Source: Azolla caroliniana
Taxonomy: Eukaryota; Polypodiophyta
NCBI GenBank assembly: GCA_043228905.1
Contig: JBHGNT010000015.1
Span: forward strand, 15,500,001-15,564,000
Direction of reading: 5' to 3'
Length of the DNA: 64,000 nucleotides
Shown here: positions 42,597 through 53,636 of the stretch, in pieces
Position numbering within the stretch: the first letter of the stretch is position 1
How the letters are laid out: each line of letters starts with the position of its first letter
Position numbers and translations under genes: made by a program
Notes under the pieces: model-generated
The model's database searches: none
Seen by the model: the letters and a program-made list of their open reading frames with translations, nothing else
Told to the model about the DNA's origin: nothing

Positions 42597-42697
42597 ACTC
42601 ACTCTTTCTTTCTCTCGAGAGTTCTACACCTCCCTTAGTACTAATCCTCATCTTTTAGTACTAATTCCTTCTCTGTCTTAGTACTGTTCCTAACAGT

Positions 42698-42709
42698 TTG
42701 AACTGATTT
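42698..42709 (+). other. Putative self-priming site of element I
   Basis: TTGAACTGATTT lies 2 bp after the LTR, where a PBS belongs. It can pair over all 12 bases (one G-U) with AAATCGGTTCAA at 42478-42489, which sits 33 bp from the TATA box and so at the predicted mRNA 5' end. This is the arrangement used by Tf1/sushi-type elements. Confidence 0.55.
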
Positions 42710-42789
42710 TCCTCCTTCCTTCTCTTCCTTTATCTTCTTTCTTCTCCCTCCCTTTATACTAATCTCTTATTCCTCTTTTCTCTCATACT

Positions 42790-43945
42790 ATGGCCATTGT
42801 TAGCACTCAAGAATATCAATCCGTTTTTTCGGAGTTGCAATGCTTGAAAGAGAAGTTTCTCACATTGGAACAAGAAAATCAACGACAGTTTGTTGGGGGA
42901 GCTTCAACAAATCTCCTTAGAGAAGCAGCAAACGCAACAACAACATGGGGAACTAGCATTATGCATGCAACAACTCGAAGCAACCATAGTTGCGATGCAA
43001 CAACAAGGACCCAGTACGCAAGGGGTTCATAAAGATCCCAAGATTGGCCTTCCCATGAAATTTGATGGAACGTGATCGCAGTTTAGAGGATTCCTTAATC
43101 ATGTACGATTAGTCATTCAAATGCATCCTTCCCGATATCCTAGCGATGACTCACGAGTGAGTTTAGTGGGCACGTTGTTAAGTGGCTTAGCTTTGGCATG
43201 GTTCGCTCCATTGATAGAAAAGGAATCTCCTTTACTAAACAATTTTGAAGAATTTTTAAGTGAGTTTAAGGCCTATTTTGGAGATACTGACAGCATAAGA
43301 AAAACAATCAACAAAATCCGACGATTATGCCAAGGTGATCGTCCAGCCTTTGCATACGCTGCAGATTTCCACCTACTCACCTCCGATATCCCCTAGGATG
43401 ATCAAGCACTTATGGAACAATTTCTTTATGGTCTACGTAACGATGTCAATGATTTACTCTTGACCTTCCCCGAAGAACCAAAGTCATTGACAGAAGCAAT
43501 CAGTCACGCAGTGAGATGCGACAACCATCTTTTCGAACGACGTTCGGAATGTCAGTTCCAGATGCCAAGGGCAAGATCAGAGCCCACCTATGCCTCAGTG
43601 GTAGCAAAACCTTTTCCAAGGGAGTCATATAATGCGTCTCCAGTGAATACTCCAACTCCGATGGAAATTGACACTACATGTCGTCGCAGACCATTATCGG
43701 AAGAAGAAGAGCAGCGAAGCCGAGCAAATCGACTATGTCTTTATTGCGGTGGACCAAGGCATATTGTAGTGAACTATCCCCATAGGCCAAGAAGACAGGT
43801 GAACCAAATAGTTGCTAGTTCTAATTGTACTAAACCCGAGTCTATTTCAGTAGGAATATCTGATAGTCCTAATAGTACTAATAGCCCAAATTTATCGAAC
43901 AAAATTGATGTCCTTAGTAAGTTAGAAGAAGACTTAAACGACTAA
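42790..43945 (+). pseudogene. Element I gag
   Basis: Starts MAIVSTQEYQ. Residues 1-90 form a Gln/Leu-rich coiled-coil-like segment with a frame change near 42900. Then comes a Ty3-type capsid (PSDDSRVSLVGTLLSGLALAW, FRGFLNH near 43090) with stops at 43073 and 43394. The last part (43412-43945) ends in a zinc knuckle CLYCGGPRHIVVNY, in which the final Cys is Tyr. It would package the element RNA. Confidence 0.82.
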
Positions 43946-43987
43946 GTCCAGCCAAAATAGGAGTCGTTTGGTTGGACAACCCTAGAT

Positions 43988-45980
43988 TTGTGCAGCCCAG
44001 TAGTTTCCATTCCCTCTAAGCAAGTTAGCAATGTGTTCTTAGCCCAAGTAATAGTTAGTACTAAAAGTACCTCTACAGTACATGTCTCAGCACTCCTAGA
44101 TTCCATAGCTAATTCTTGCTTCATGGATAGCAATTTTGCCCAAGCTCATCAGATATCCCTAAGAAAACTCCCGTGTCCAGCCTCTGTAGTAGTCATTGAT
44201 GGTTGTTTAATTGCTTCCGGAAATATCATAGAAGAGTCAGAGCCCGTTAATATTGTCCTAGGTAATTTAGAGTGTGTAGTATCCTTTAATATAATTAGTA
44301 TCCCAGAACATTCCATTGTTTTGGGATTACCATGGTTCGAATTACATAACCCAGACATAGATTGGAGAACAAGAGAAATCCGGTATCGGCAAACCCAAGG
44401 ATCTACTCATAAGATTGCAACCATTTCGCTACATCAGTTGCGTGAGGAAGGACGCAAGGAAGAAATTTTTCTCTTCGCAGTATCAGTAAAACCCTCCAAC
44501 ACCACCAAAGAGGAGTTCACCATTCAACTTCCAGAGAAGTATCGTCATTATGCTTATGTGTTCGATAAAGTACAAGACAATACGCTTCCTCACCATCAAC
44601 CGTACGATTGCCCCATCGATTTACAACCAGGAAAAGAGCCACCATGGGGACCGATCTACAATTTGTCACCAACCGACCTAGAAGTCCTTCGAGCCTATAT
44701 AGAGGAGAATTTGGCAAATGGTTTCATTCGACATTTGAAATCTCCAGCCGGCGCATCCATTTTCTTCGTCAAGAAAAAGGATGGATCATTTCGTCTCATC
44801 GTAGATTACCGTGGCTTGAATAAGGTCACCATCAGGAATAGGTACACACTTCCCCTTATCTCAAGTCTTTTAGAATGGATCAATGGTGCAAGGTTCTTCA
44901 CAAAGATCGACTTACTAGGGGCATATAACCTCGTACGGATCCGACCAGGAGATGAATGGAAGACCGCGTTTTGCACCAGATATGGGCACTTCAAGTATAC
45001 GGTCCTGCCATTCGGCCTCACTAATGCGATAACAGTCTTCTAGCACATGACAAATGATATATTTCAAGATCTCTTGGATGTTTGTTTGATCATCTATTTG
45101 GATGATCTACTGGTTTATTCGAAGACCCAAGAAGAGCATGATTCTCATGTACTATTAGTACTAAAACGACTTCGAGAACATGGTCTTTATGCAAAGCTGG
45201 AAAAATGTAGTTTAGAGTGCAAACAGGTAGAATTACTGGGCTATGTCATTTCCTCGGAAGGCATCTCCATGGATCCAGCTAAGGTCAAAATGGTGGTAGA
45301 GTGGCAGACTCCGTGTTCGTTGCGAGATGTGCAATGCTTTTTAGGCCTTGCCAATTTATATTGCAAGTTTATACAAGATGACTCAAAGCTTGTTCTGCCT
45401 CTCACATAGCTCACCAGGAAGGGACAATTGTTCATTTGGTGACGAAGCAGACATGGCTTTTGAGAGTCTTAAGAAGGCATTTATATCAGCTCCTATTATG
45501 GCTCATGTTGATCTGGAAAAACCATTCATCATCGAAGCAAACGCGTTGGATTTCGTGTTGGGTAGAATTCTATCACAACAAGGCGATGATGAAAAGCTCC
45601 ATCTTGTGGCTTTCCACTCACACAAGTTTGACGCCGCCAAAATCAACTATGAAATTCATAATAAGGAGCTATTAGCAATATTGGACTCTTTTACGCAATG
45701 GAGGCATTTGCTAGAGGGATCTTCTCATCAAGTCACCGTATTCAGTGATCACAAAAACCTTGCCTACTTTCAGAATGCTCCTGTGTTAAATCAACGTCAA
45801 GCTCGGTGCGCCCAACACCTCACTCATTTTGACTTCAAAATTACATATCGTTCGGGGAAGCAACAAGGGAAGGCAGATGCATTATCATGGCGCTCGTATC
45901 TAGCACTGCGTCCTGGCGAGCCAACTTTTGATAACCAAAAGCAAGTAATCCTGGGACCATCACGACTGCTAGCAACGTAG
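43988..45980 (+). pseudogene. Element I protease, RT and RNase H
   Basis: Protease has ALLDSIANSCFMD, where the usual DSGA loop is DSIA, so activity is doubtful. RT (about 44600-45400) has PAGASIFFVKKKDGSFRL, KIDLLGAYNLVRI and YLDDLLVYS (45094). Gln codons have become TAG at 45041 and 45407, and a 1-bp loss near 45440 shifts the frame. RNase H (45450-45980) has FIIEANALDFVLG and FSDHKNLAYF. Order and motifs are those of a chromovirus. Confidence 0.87.
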
Positions 45981-45989
45981 GTCTTCAGT

Positions 45990-47740
45990 ATGCCTTTGGA
46001 TTCCCATGTTATCGATACCATACATGAGGACTTGAAGACAGATGCTTTCGCCCAAGCCATTCTAGCACAAATTGATCCCTCTCGAGCATCTTGTTCACAG
46101 TCGCAACAATTAGGTACGGACTATCGACAATTCAAAAGTCATGATGGATTACTATTCTTTAAGAAACTCTTGTATGTTCCTAATGGTTCTTGTCGACTTC
46201 GAGTAGTCCAAAACTGTCATGACACATATACATCTCGGCATTTTGGTAGTACTAAAACATTAGATTTAGTACAACGATCATTTTGGTGGCCCCATATGTG
46301 TTAGGAAGCAAGTCCCACCGGATGGGAAGTAAGAAGAACTGGAAATCGTGGAGATAGCCAACACGGAAGGGCTAAACTTGTAAATAGTCGAAAGGTTACA
46401 TTGGTATATAAGTACATATGGCAATCATGTTATGCGTGTGTATTATTGTAAAGTTACTGTTGTCGAGGTCGTGGCCTCTGTAACCGTGAGAGAAAACGAG
46501 TGTGAGTGGAAGCGAGTGGGCTCCATAGCCGCCTGTTGGCGAAGCAGGATCTCGAGGTCGTTGCCTCTGAGATCTCTGATTGTATTCCTTTCTCTCATAG
46601 TGTTCTGTTTCGGAGTTTGTGGACTCCACCTGGTTTTTTCCCCGTTCGGATTTCCACGTTAAAATTTGTGTCGTTCTCAGTTTTCTGTATTCTGTTTTTC
46701 CTTTCATTAGATTGACTATTATTCCGCACATATACAACCGGTTGTGGCCAGCAACGATTTGAACTACAATATGCGACAATTTGTCGAAGATTTTGTTCAG
46801 ACTTGTGATACATGTTGCAAAGCAAAAATGCCAAGGCATCATCCATATGGTTTATTAGAACCATTACCAATTCCAAGAAAGTCGTGGCAATCCATTGCTC
46901 TAGATTTCAACACAAATCTTCCGGTCTCTAAGGGATTCGATGTGATCTTAACAGTAGTAGATCGATATACGAAGATGGCCCATTTCCTGCCATATACTAA
47001 GGAAATCTCTAGTGAGGAAACCATTGAAACTGTCATGCGTGAAATATGTCGGCATCATGGCCTTCCCGATAGTATCATCAGCGACCGTGGACCCCAGTTC
47101 GTCTCGAAATTTTGGAAGCACCTCTTTAAAATGCTCAAGGTCACTTGTAACCTCTCCTCCAGCTACCACCCGCAAACAGACGACCAAGCAGAACAAACAA
47201 ATCAAACGTTGGAGCAGTATCTTCAGTGCTTTCTAAGCTATCATCAAGATGATTGGGTGAATATTCTCCATTTCACTGAATTTACATATAATAACTTTGT
47301 CCACTCATCGACAAAGGTTAAACCATTTTATGCTTATACAGGCTATCACCCCCGGTGGTGTGTATTTGAAACCCCAGAGTTACCCACAAATCCTGGTGCA
47401 GAGGATCGTTTGGAGTGGTTACACAAGATACAAGCGGATTTATCTACTCATCTACAACAAGCTCAACAAACACACAAGGTTTACGCGGATCGTCATCAGG
47501 TTCGATCCAGTTTTAACATTGGAGATCGGGTATGGCTACTACGATGACACATAAAGACCACTCGCCCATGCGAGAAGTTGGATTATCGGCGATTAAGTCC
47601 TTTCCGTATTATCGGAAAAATTAATGATATTGCTTTTCGTCTCGATCTACCTCCACAACTCTAGATATATTCGGTGTTTCATAGTTCTCTCCTCGAACCC
47701 TATCAAGACAGCACCATCCCAGGTCATATTAAACAACCTC
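45990..47740 (+). pseudogene. Element I integrase (split by solo LTR)
   Basis: The zinc-finger histidines (HDTYTSRHFG) lie before the insertion, and RSFWWPHM is cut at ATATG by the solo LTR 46299-46768. After it the cysteines (CDTCCKAK) and the catalytic core follow: ALDFNTNLPVS, IISDRGPQF and PQTDDQAEQTN carry the DDE triad. The frame stops at 47545, then GPY/F-type sequence (SPFRIIGKINDIAFRLDLP) continues with another stop near 47660. Removing the solo LTR and one ATATG restores PHMRQFVEDF. Confidence 0.87.
46299..46768 (+). repeat. Solo LTR in element I integrase
   Basis: 470 bp, TGTTAGGAAGCAAG to GAACTACA, with a perfect TSD ATATG (46294-46298 and 46769-46773). A/D Copia lineage. Confidence 0.92.
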
Positions 47741-47992
47741 CACCCCCGATCCAACTTGAAGATGAACTTGAGTATGAGGTTGCCGCCATCCTCAATTCCA
47801 AGATTGTTCGCAAGAAGCTCTACTACTTAGTCGATTGGCTAGGATATAGTCCCAACGAGTGTATTTGGGAACCAGTAGAGAATGTGACCAATGCTCGTGC
47901 TCTTCTTGAAGACTTCCATCGTCAATATCCAGACAAATCGGGTCCTCAATCTAAAACGACTCGTGACACTCGTCGTTTTAAAGGGGGGATAG
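47741..47992 (+). pseudogene. Element I chromodomain and PPT
   Basis: Reads YEVAAILNSKIVRKKLYYLV then DWLGYSPNECIWEPVENV, a classical chromodomain with the aromatic cage positions Tyr, Trp and Trp apparent. Such domains steer integration toward modified chromatin. The purine run AAAGGGGGGATAG (47980-47992) before the 3' LTR is the PPT. This part is intact but sits behind upstream stops. Confidence 0.88.
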
Positions 47993-48303
47993 TGTCATGA
48001 TATGGCAAAACTTGAACCCATGACCCATATCAAAACTTAAACCCATGACCTTATGTTACATGGATCGAGCTCTTGACCATTACACTATATGTTATAATAC
48101 AAAAGATATTATTTTCATTTAAGTTTTACTCTAGAAAATTTATGTATATTCCAGATTTCTCTGGAACATTCTAGAAACATCAGGAGTACTCCTGAGAACA
48201 CTATAAAAGGAGGCACAATGCATTATTTCGAACCAAATCGGTTCAACGCCATTCTTAAGCCTCCTAGCTACTATTGTATATTCTCTTAACATAATATATA
48301 TCT
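47993..48303 (+). repeat. Element I 3' LTR, truncated
   Basis: Matches 42261-42560 with an internal partial duplication near 48020-48050 and keeps the pentamer array and TATA box. It stops where Copia J begins and never resumes. Confidence 0.87.
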
Positions 48304-48736
48304 TGTTGAGAGACAAGCTCAACATCGGCCAGATCGGCTAAGCAAGCCGAGGACCGGTTCAGTTGGGACCGATCGGTTAGGCCAGATCGGTTGGAAACCG
48401 GTACGTAGACCGGTGTGTAGGAAGGCCAGATCGGTGCGGAAACTGGGAGGCCATCGGAAAGATATTCCGCAAGGAATATATTTGGGAGTTAGTGTAGGGG
48501 CTCCTCAATGAGCATTGAAGTACTGTCAGTACTTCTGTCAGTCCGAAAAGGACTTGTATAAAAGTGTTCATTGAACACACACGACGTACAGATCGAGTAT
48601 CATTTTTGAATTAAGCTCTTGTGTTTACTCTCTCTCTATCTCTCCCGTGCGTACTATGCAAACCTAAGCTTTCCATTAAACCTGTGTTTTCTGTTGTTCG
48701 GTTTTCCTATATTGCTTCCGCACGCCATTTTTTTCA
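48304..48736 (+). repeat. Element J 5' LTR
   Basis: 433 bp, TGTTGAGAGACAAGC to TTTTTTTCA. It contains GAAGTACT-GTC-AGTACTTC (48517-48535) upstream of TATAAAAG (near 48556). Confidence 0.9.
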
Positions 48737-48748
48737 TGGTATCAGAGT
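48737..48748 (+). other. Element J primer-binding site (initiator-Met tRNA)
   Basis: TGGTATCAGAGT, one mismatch to the canonical 12-mer, directly after the LTR. Confidence 0.88.
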
Positions 48749-48818
48749 GCGAGGGTTGAGAACCTCTACATTCGACTTTGCTTGAAGGAAAAACCAACGA
48801 AGAAGAACAAGAAAACCG

Positions 48819-51443
48819 ATGGACAGAGGAATGGCTAGCTCGCTTCCAACGGAGAAGCTTGACAAAACCAACTACGCATCTTGGTCCTACAAGATGCACC
48901 AGTACCTGCTCGGACACGGTTACTAGAGCTATGTCGATGGAGCAAATGACACAACACTCGACACACAAAGACTTCCTGGCGTGGGAACAATCGGCGAGTA
49001 GAGTGTTGTACTGTTTCGCGTCTTGTGTGGGCGAATAGCTGTTAAGCTACGTTGGGGATGCAAAAACGCCAAAGGGTGCATGGGAAAATTTGAAGAAGAT
49101 CTTCGTCGCGAGCACCACAACTAGGAAGCTTCAGCTTCAACAGGAGTTGAGCAACCTATGACAACGTGATTTGTCGGTGGCTGACTATACCTCGAAGATC
49201 AAGGACATATGCGACTCCTTAGCTTCCATTGATGTGAACATCGAGGAAAGCGAGATGGTCCAGGTCTATCTCGGGGGTTTGGCGTCAATGTTCGGAGTGT
49301 TCTGAACTGTTGTGTGTACCCGGGAGAATACGTCGTCCTTTTTCGACTTACAGTCGATGCTCCTGGTAGAGGAGAACCATGCGGGTGCGTCGACAAGCAC
49401 GCATGCCGACAGCAAGATGTTGTACACGAAGGGAGAGAGGCCCTGTGGTCATGGCGGACGAGGCGAGTCAGTGCGCAATGGAGGCGGCCGACGAGATCAA
49501 GGAAGGAGGCACCAAAATGATGCTGACAGCAATTCCGGACCTCTGGAAACAGGGGGAGTGGAGGCGACAAGAAGCAGCAAGGGAAATCCGTCGCGGAATG
49601 CTGGTACTGTGGCAAGAAAGGCCACAGGGAGAGCGAGTGCTGGAAAAAGCGCGCCGAGTCAGAGAGGACTGGTTCCAGACATACCGACAAAGGAAACTAG
49701 TAGAGATCGCACTACGCCGAAGGATCCGGAGAAGCCGGAAAAGGGTCAGTCTTCGTGACGAGACACGAAGCAAACTCATTGATGAAGATCACCCCGAAGT
49801 CAGAGGAGGTGTGGTACGTCGACTCTGGCGCGTCAAATCACATGACGTGCCACAAGGAGTGGTTCTCATACCTTGAGAAACCGACGCAACCAGGAGTAGT
49901 CGCAACCGGAGACGACACTCCGCATCTGATCGCGAATGTCAGAGAAGTTCCCCTTAGCCATGTCGGGCAGAAAGGGAAACTCATGAACGTGCTGCACGTT
50001 CCGACAATCACGAAAAACTTGGTCTCGGTCGGACAGATCGTCGACCAAGGGATGGAGGTTCGGTTTACACACCTCGGGTGCTTCATTGAGGAAGAAGGCC
50101 GTGTGATTGGGCAAGGGCGTAGAGACGGGAGGATGTTCATCCTCGACTCCACTGACGGCAGCACCGCAATGTTCGCGAAGGGACAAAAATCCGAGTCGGA
50201 CATCGACTTGTGGCACAAGCGGATAGGCCACGTCAACCACCAGCGGCTTCAAGATCTGCAATCGAAACAGGTAGTGTTCGGATTGCCCAAATTTAGTGGC
50301 CAAAAGGCACAAATTTGTGAAGCCTGCTAGCTTGGGAAGCAACACCGACTTCCCTTCCCCAGCGAGCGAAGCCGGAGCCGGAACAAGCTCGACCTTATAC
50401 GCTCCGATGTATGGGGGCCGGCACAAAACGTTAGTCTTGGCGGGAGCCGATATTTCGTCTCCTTCATCGACGACCACACGTGACACACGTGGATCTACCT
50501 CATTGAGAGGAAGAGCGAAGTCTTCGACTGCTTTCGGAACCTCAAAGGGTTCGTGGAAACGGTGACGGGACGAAAGTTCAAGTGCCTGCGGTCGGATGGC
50601 GGGAAAGAGTACTTCTCCGGTCAATTCAACGGTTATCTACAACAAATGGGAATTCGGCGCGAATTCAGTTGCAGATACACGCCGGACTAGAACGGCGTGG
50701 CCGAGAGGAAGAATCGGTCAGTTTTGGACGCGGCACGGGCAATGCTGGAGGAGAAGAGCTTGCCCAAGTTTTATTGGGCTGAGGCGGTAAGGACCGCGGT
50801 ATACATCCAGAACCGGATCGGAGACAAAGTGTCGGCGCATGAGCTATATTTCGGAACGAAGCCGAACTTGCGACACTTGAGGGTGTTCGGTAGCATTGCG
50901 TATGTGCATATACCGAAGGAGAAAAGGAGGAAGCTAGACGCAAAGGCCGAGAAATGCATCTTGGTCGGTTACTCGGACGAGCAGAAGGGTTATAAGTGCT
51001 ATAACCCTCGCACCAAACAAGCGCGTCTCGGCCGCGACGTTGTGTTTGACGAGTCCGCGTCTTGGTACCTGCCCCCGACTATGAACCTCGACTCCAATCC
51101 GAGCTCTGACGATGAGGTCAGCGAGGCCGAGATGCCTCTGGATGAGCCCGAAATCGAGACCCACGAAGAGAGTCCGATTTCACTCAGGTTAAGTGGACCA
51201 ATTGGACGACTGAGTCGGTACGACCAGTCCGATGAAGAGCCGGCGAGTAGTGGAGACTCGGCCGTGCATTCCCCGCGCAGGAAGCCGAGGAGACGGCTTA
51301 CACGCAGAGAGAAAGGGAAGAAGAAGGTGTCGGATTCCAACACGGAAAGGAACGAGTCAGACCGACGCGAGTCCGACTCCGAGGGAACCAGTGACGGGTC
51401 TTTAAAGATGAAGACCTTGTCGACCGAGAAGGCCTCGACATAG
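48819..51443 (+). pseudogene. Element J gag, protease, integrase
   Basis: Starts MDRGMASSLPTEKLDKTNYA. Point nonsense codons lie at 48923 (Trp to TAG), 50329 (in the pre-integrase zinc region) and 51441, with frame breaks in gag near 49040, 49160 and 49300 and again near 50480. The zinc knuckle WYCGKKGHRESEC (near 49605), protease DSGASNHMTCH (near 49820) and pre-integrase LWHKRIGHV (near 50210) are readable. The integrase core covers about 50420-51060 and ends with HELYFGTKPNLRHLR, followed by an acidic Ser/Asp-rich linker. Confidence 0.87.
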
Positions 51444-51449
51444 GCTACT

Positions 51450-53249
51450 GTGAGATTACGCCGATCTACCCGCCAGAAGAATCCTGTTTTGCGGTTCGGA
51501 TACAACGAGTACATGGCGCATCATTATGCGTACATGACCCGTGTAGCGGAAGTGCGTGAGCCGGAGAGCTACGCAGAAGCGGCTAAAGACGTGAATTGGC
51601 ATGCCGCGATGGACGAAGAGATGCACGCATTGGCGGAGAACGAGACCTGGGACCTGGTTGACGCACCAAGAGGGGTAAAACCGATCGGGTGTAGGTGGGT
51701 GTACAAAGTCAAGTACAACACCGATGGCTCGGTCAACCGGTACAAGGCTCGGCTAGTGGCAAAGGGCTACGCGCAGAAACACGGCATCGACTACGATGAA
51801 ACATTTGCGCCGGTCGCGAAAATGACGACCGTCCGTGTTTTGCTCGCAGTAGCCTCGGCCAAGGGGTGGCACCTACATCAAATGGATGTAAAGAATGCGT
51901 TCCTGCAAGGTGACCTTGAGGAACAAGTGTACATGGTACAACCCCCCAGATTTCACTCCGGAACGAACTCCTCGGCAGTATGCCGACTGAAGAAGTCCCT
52001 TTACGGATTGAAGCAAGCCCCGCATGCCTGGAACGCGAAGATCACGCAACAACTACGTCGGATGGGCTTCGTCACGTCAAAATCAGACTCTTCCCAGTTC
52101 ATCCGGAAAGGTCAACTCGGACCGGTTAGTATTCTACTATATGTTGATGACTTGGTCATCACCGGCGCCGACCTAGGTGAAATCGACCGCGTGAAGCTCC
52201 AGCTTGCGGCATCGTTCGACATGAAGGATCTGGGGGACCTTCATTACTTCCTCGGGATCGAAGTGATCCGTACTCCCGAAGGCATATTGATCAGCCAACG
52301 TCATTACGTGTTGAGTATGCTCTTCAAATTCGGGATGGCCGACTGTAAGTCTGTCTCGACTCCTCTGGACAGAACCGTCAAGCTTCGTCCCGATACGGGA
52401 AAGGTATGCGACCCGACGAGGTTCCGACAAATTGTCGGACGCCTCATATACTTGACCATCACCCGACCTGACCTCAGTTATCCGGTCGGAGTGATCAGTC
52501 AGTTCATGGCGCGACCTACCGAGGAGCAGCTTCAGTGTGCACAACGCGTATTGCGGTATGTAAGTGGCACTAAAGACCGTGGATTGCTATATCGGACCGG
52601 TGCAGCCGCGCAGTTAGTCGGCTACACCGATGCTGATTGGGCTGGCCACGCCACCGATCGCCGATCCACGTTCGGATATGCGTTCTCCCTCGAGAGTGCT
52701 GCGATCGCGTGGAGCAGTAAGAAGCAACGGACAGTTGCACTGTCGAGCACCGAAGCTGAGTACCGAGGAGCAGTTGTCGCGACATGCGAAGCCATATGGT
52801 TGAAGTGGCTACTTAAGGACCTGCAGGTGGAGGTGTCAGATCCGACGACGATCTACTACGACAACCTTAGCAACATCCAGCTCGAGAAGAACCCCATTTT
52901 CCACGCACGGACCAAGCACATTGAGGTGCAGTACCATTTCTTCCGTGAGCGTGTCCTTTCCGGTGAAGTCGAACTTCAGTACGTGCCGACGGATCGGCAG
53001 ACTGCCGACATCTTCACAAAGCCTCTTGGTTTGGACAAGTTGCGGCAATTCTCAGGTGTGCTCGGGTTGCGTCACCTCGACGTGCCAACCTTGAGGGGGA
53101 GAACAGTCCCGAACGACCAAGCAAGGCAGCAGGAAAGGAGCGGAGACCGCGACACCGAGTCCGAGTCGGTTGACTCGGTTGTCGAGTTCGACTTCGGATC
53201 GGCTGAAGAAGCCGAGGACGGACCCACGGAAAAGTCCGAAAGCGGATAG
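51450..53249 (+). CDS. Element J RT and RNase H open frame
   Basis: 599 codons without a stop. RT covers about residues 45-330: QMDVKNAFLQGDLEEQ, YGLKQAP, and the catalytic LLYVDDLVITG (near 52140). RNase H covers about 390-520: GYTDADWAGH, VALSSTEAEYRGA, TKHIEVQYHF. The classic Copia end LRGR falls at a PPT-like TTGAGGGGGAG (53091-53101), but the frame continues for 50 more acidic residues to a TAG at 53247. Part of a gag-pol polyprotein in the original element. Confidence 0.88.
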   Translation: MRLRRSTRQKNPVLRFGYNEYMAHHYAYMTRVAEVREPESYAEAAKDVNWHAAMDEEMHALAENETWDLVDAPRGVKPIGCRWVYKVKYNTDGSVNRYKARLVAKGYAQKHGIDYDETFAPVAKMTTVRVLLAVASAKGWHLHQMDVKNAFLQGDLEEQVYMVQPPRFHSGTNSSAVCRLKKSLYGLKQAPHAWNAKITQQLRRMGFVTSKSDSSQFIRKGQLGPVSILLYVDDLVITGADLGEIDRVKLQLAASFDMKDLGDLHYFLGIEVIRTPEGILISQRHYVLSMLFKFGMADCKSVSTPLDRTVKLRPDTGKVCDPTRFRQIVGRLIYLTITRPDLSYPVGVISQFMARPTEEQLQCAQRVLRYVSGTKDRGLLYRTGAAAQLVGYTDADWAGHATDRRSTFGYAFSLESAAIAWSSKKQRTVALSSTEAEYRGAVVATCEAIWLKWLLKDLQVEVSDPTTIYYDNLSNIQLEKNPIFHARTKHIEVQYHFFRERVLSGEVELQYVPTDRQTADIFTKPLGLDKLRQFSGVLGLRHLDVPTLRGRTVPNDQARQQERSGDRDTESESVDSVVEFDFGSAEEAEDGPTEKSESG

Positions 53250-53636
53250 AAGGGGAGCAGCCGAAGGAGAGAGCCGAAGCCAACCACGCATGGGGGAGAT
53301 GATGCAATCGAGGGCGAGAAGACCGAAGGTGAGTTGGAGACAGCCAACTCGGACGAGAGCGAAAACCGATCGGAAGTAGCCGAGTCGGTTCGGATGTTTG
53401 ATTTAGACACGTTGAATCAACCGAGGCCCAAGCGGAAGAAAAGGCAGCAGAAGAAGTGTCAACACCGCAACAACAGAAGAGCTGATAAGGGTCACATGAG
53501 CAGACAAGCCGACCGTAAGGGTCGAAGCGCGCAGAGTCGAACAGGTCGAGGAGCGCGAGCGAGGCGTGAAGCCAGGAGGAACCGGAGCTGTGAAGATCCC
53601 GAAGAGCCTCAAGTTGAGCTTGAGGGGGAGTGTTGA
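53250..53636 (+). CDS. Element J arginine-rich tail of Pol
   Basis: Same frame as RT/RNase H after the TAG at 53247, open to the TGA in the first bases of the 3' LTR. The first part is acidic (TANSDESENRSEVAES). The second is very basic with an NLS-like run RPKRKKRQQKK and SRTGRGARARREARRNR. It ends PQVELEGEC. Counterparts exist in C (11240-11689) and B (6745-6945). Either Pol has a C-terminal extension of about 180 residues with an acquired stop, or the tail is made by readthrough. Function not known. Confidence 0.55.
   Translation, partial: KGSSRRREPKPTTHGGDDAIEGEKTEGELETANSDESENRSEVAESVRMFDLDTLNQPRPKRKKRQQKKCQHRNNRRADKGHMSRQADRKGRSAQSRTGRGARARREARRNRSCEDPEEPQVELEGEC
53619..53630 (+). other. 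Element J polypurine tract
   Basis: CTTGAGGGGGAG directly before the 3' LTR; an 11-bp twin lies 529 bp upstream at 53091-53101. Confidence 0.85.

Larger units (their letters stand above)
42261..42695 (+). repeat. Element I 5' LTR
   Basis: 435 bp, TGTCATGATA to GTTCCTAACA. The start is set by comparison with 47993. The end is set by the CA terminus and the adjoining self-priming candidate, because the 3' LTR is truncated. Confidence 0.82.
42261..48303 (+). mobile_element. Element I: chromodomain Gypsy retrotransposon
   Basis: 5' LTR, gag, protease, RT, RNase H, integrase, chromodomain and PPT are in order, then a 3' LTR cut short by Copia J at 48303. No tRNA-type PBS follows the LTR; a self-priming arrangement is likely (see 42698). 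A solo LTR sits in integrase (46299-46768). Point stops and a frameshift disable the coding. The RT resembles Tcn1-like chromoviruses known from fungi and early-diverging land plants (from memory). Confidence 0.88.
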
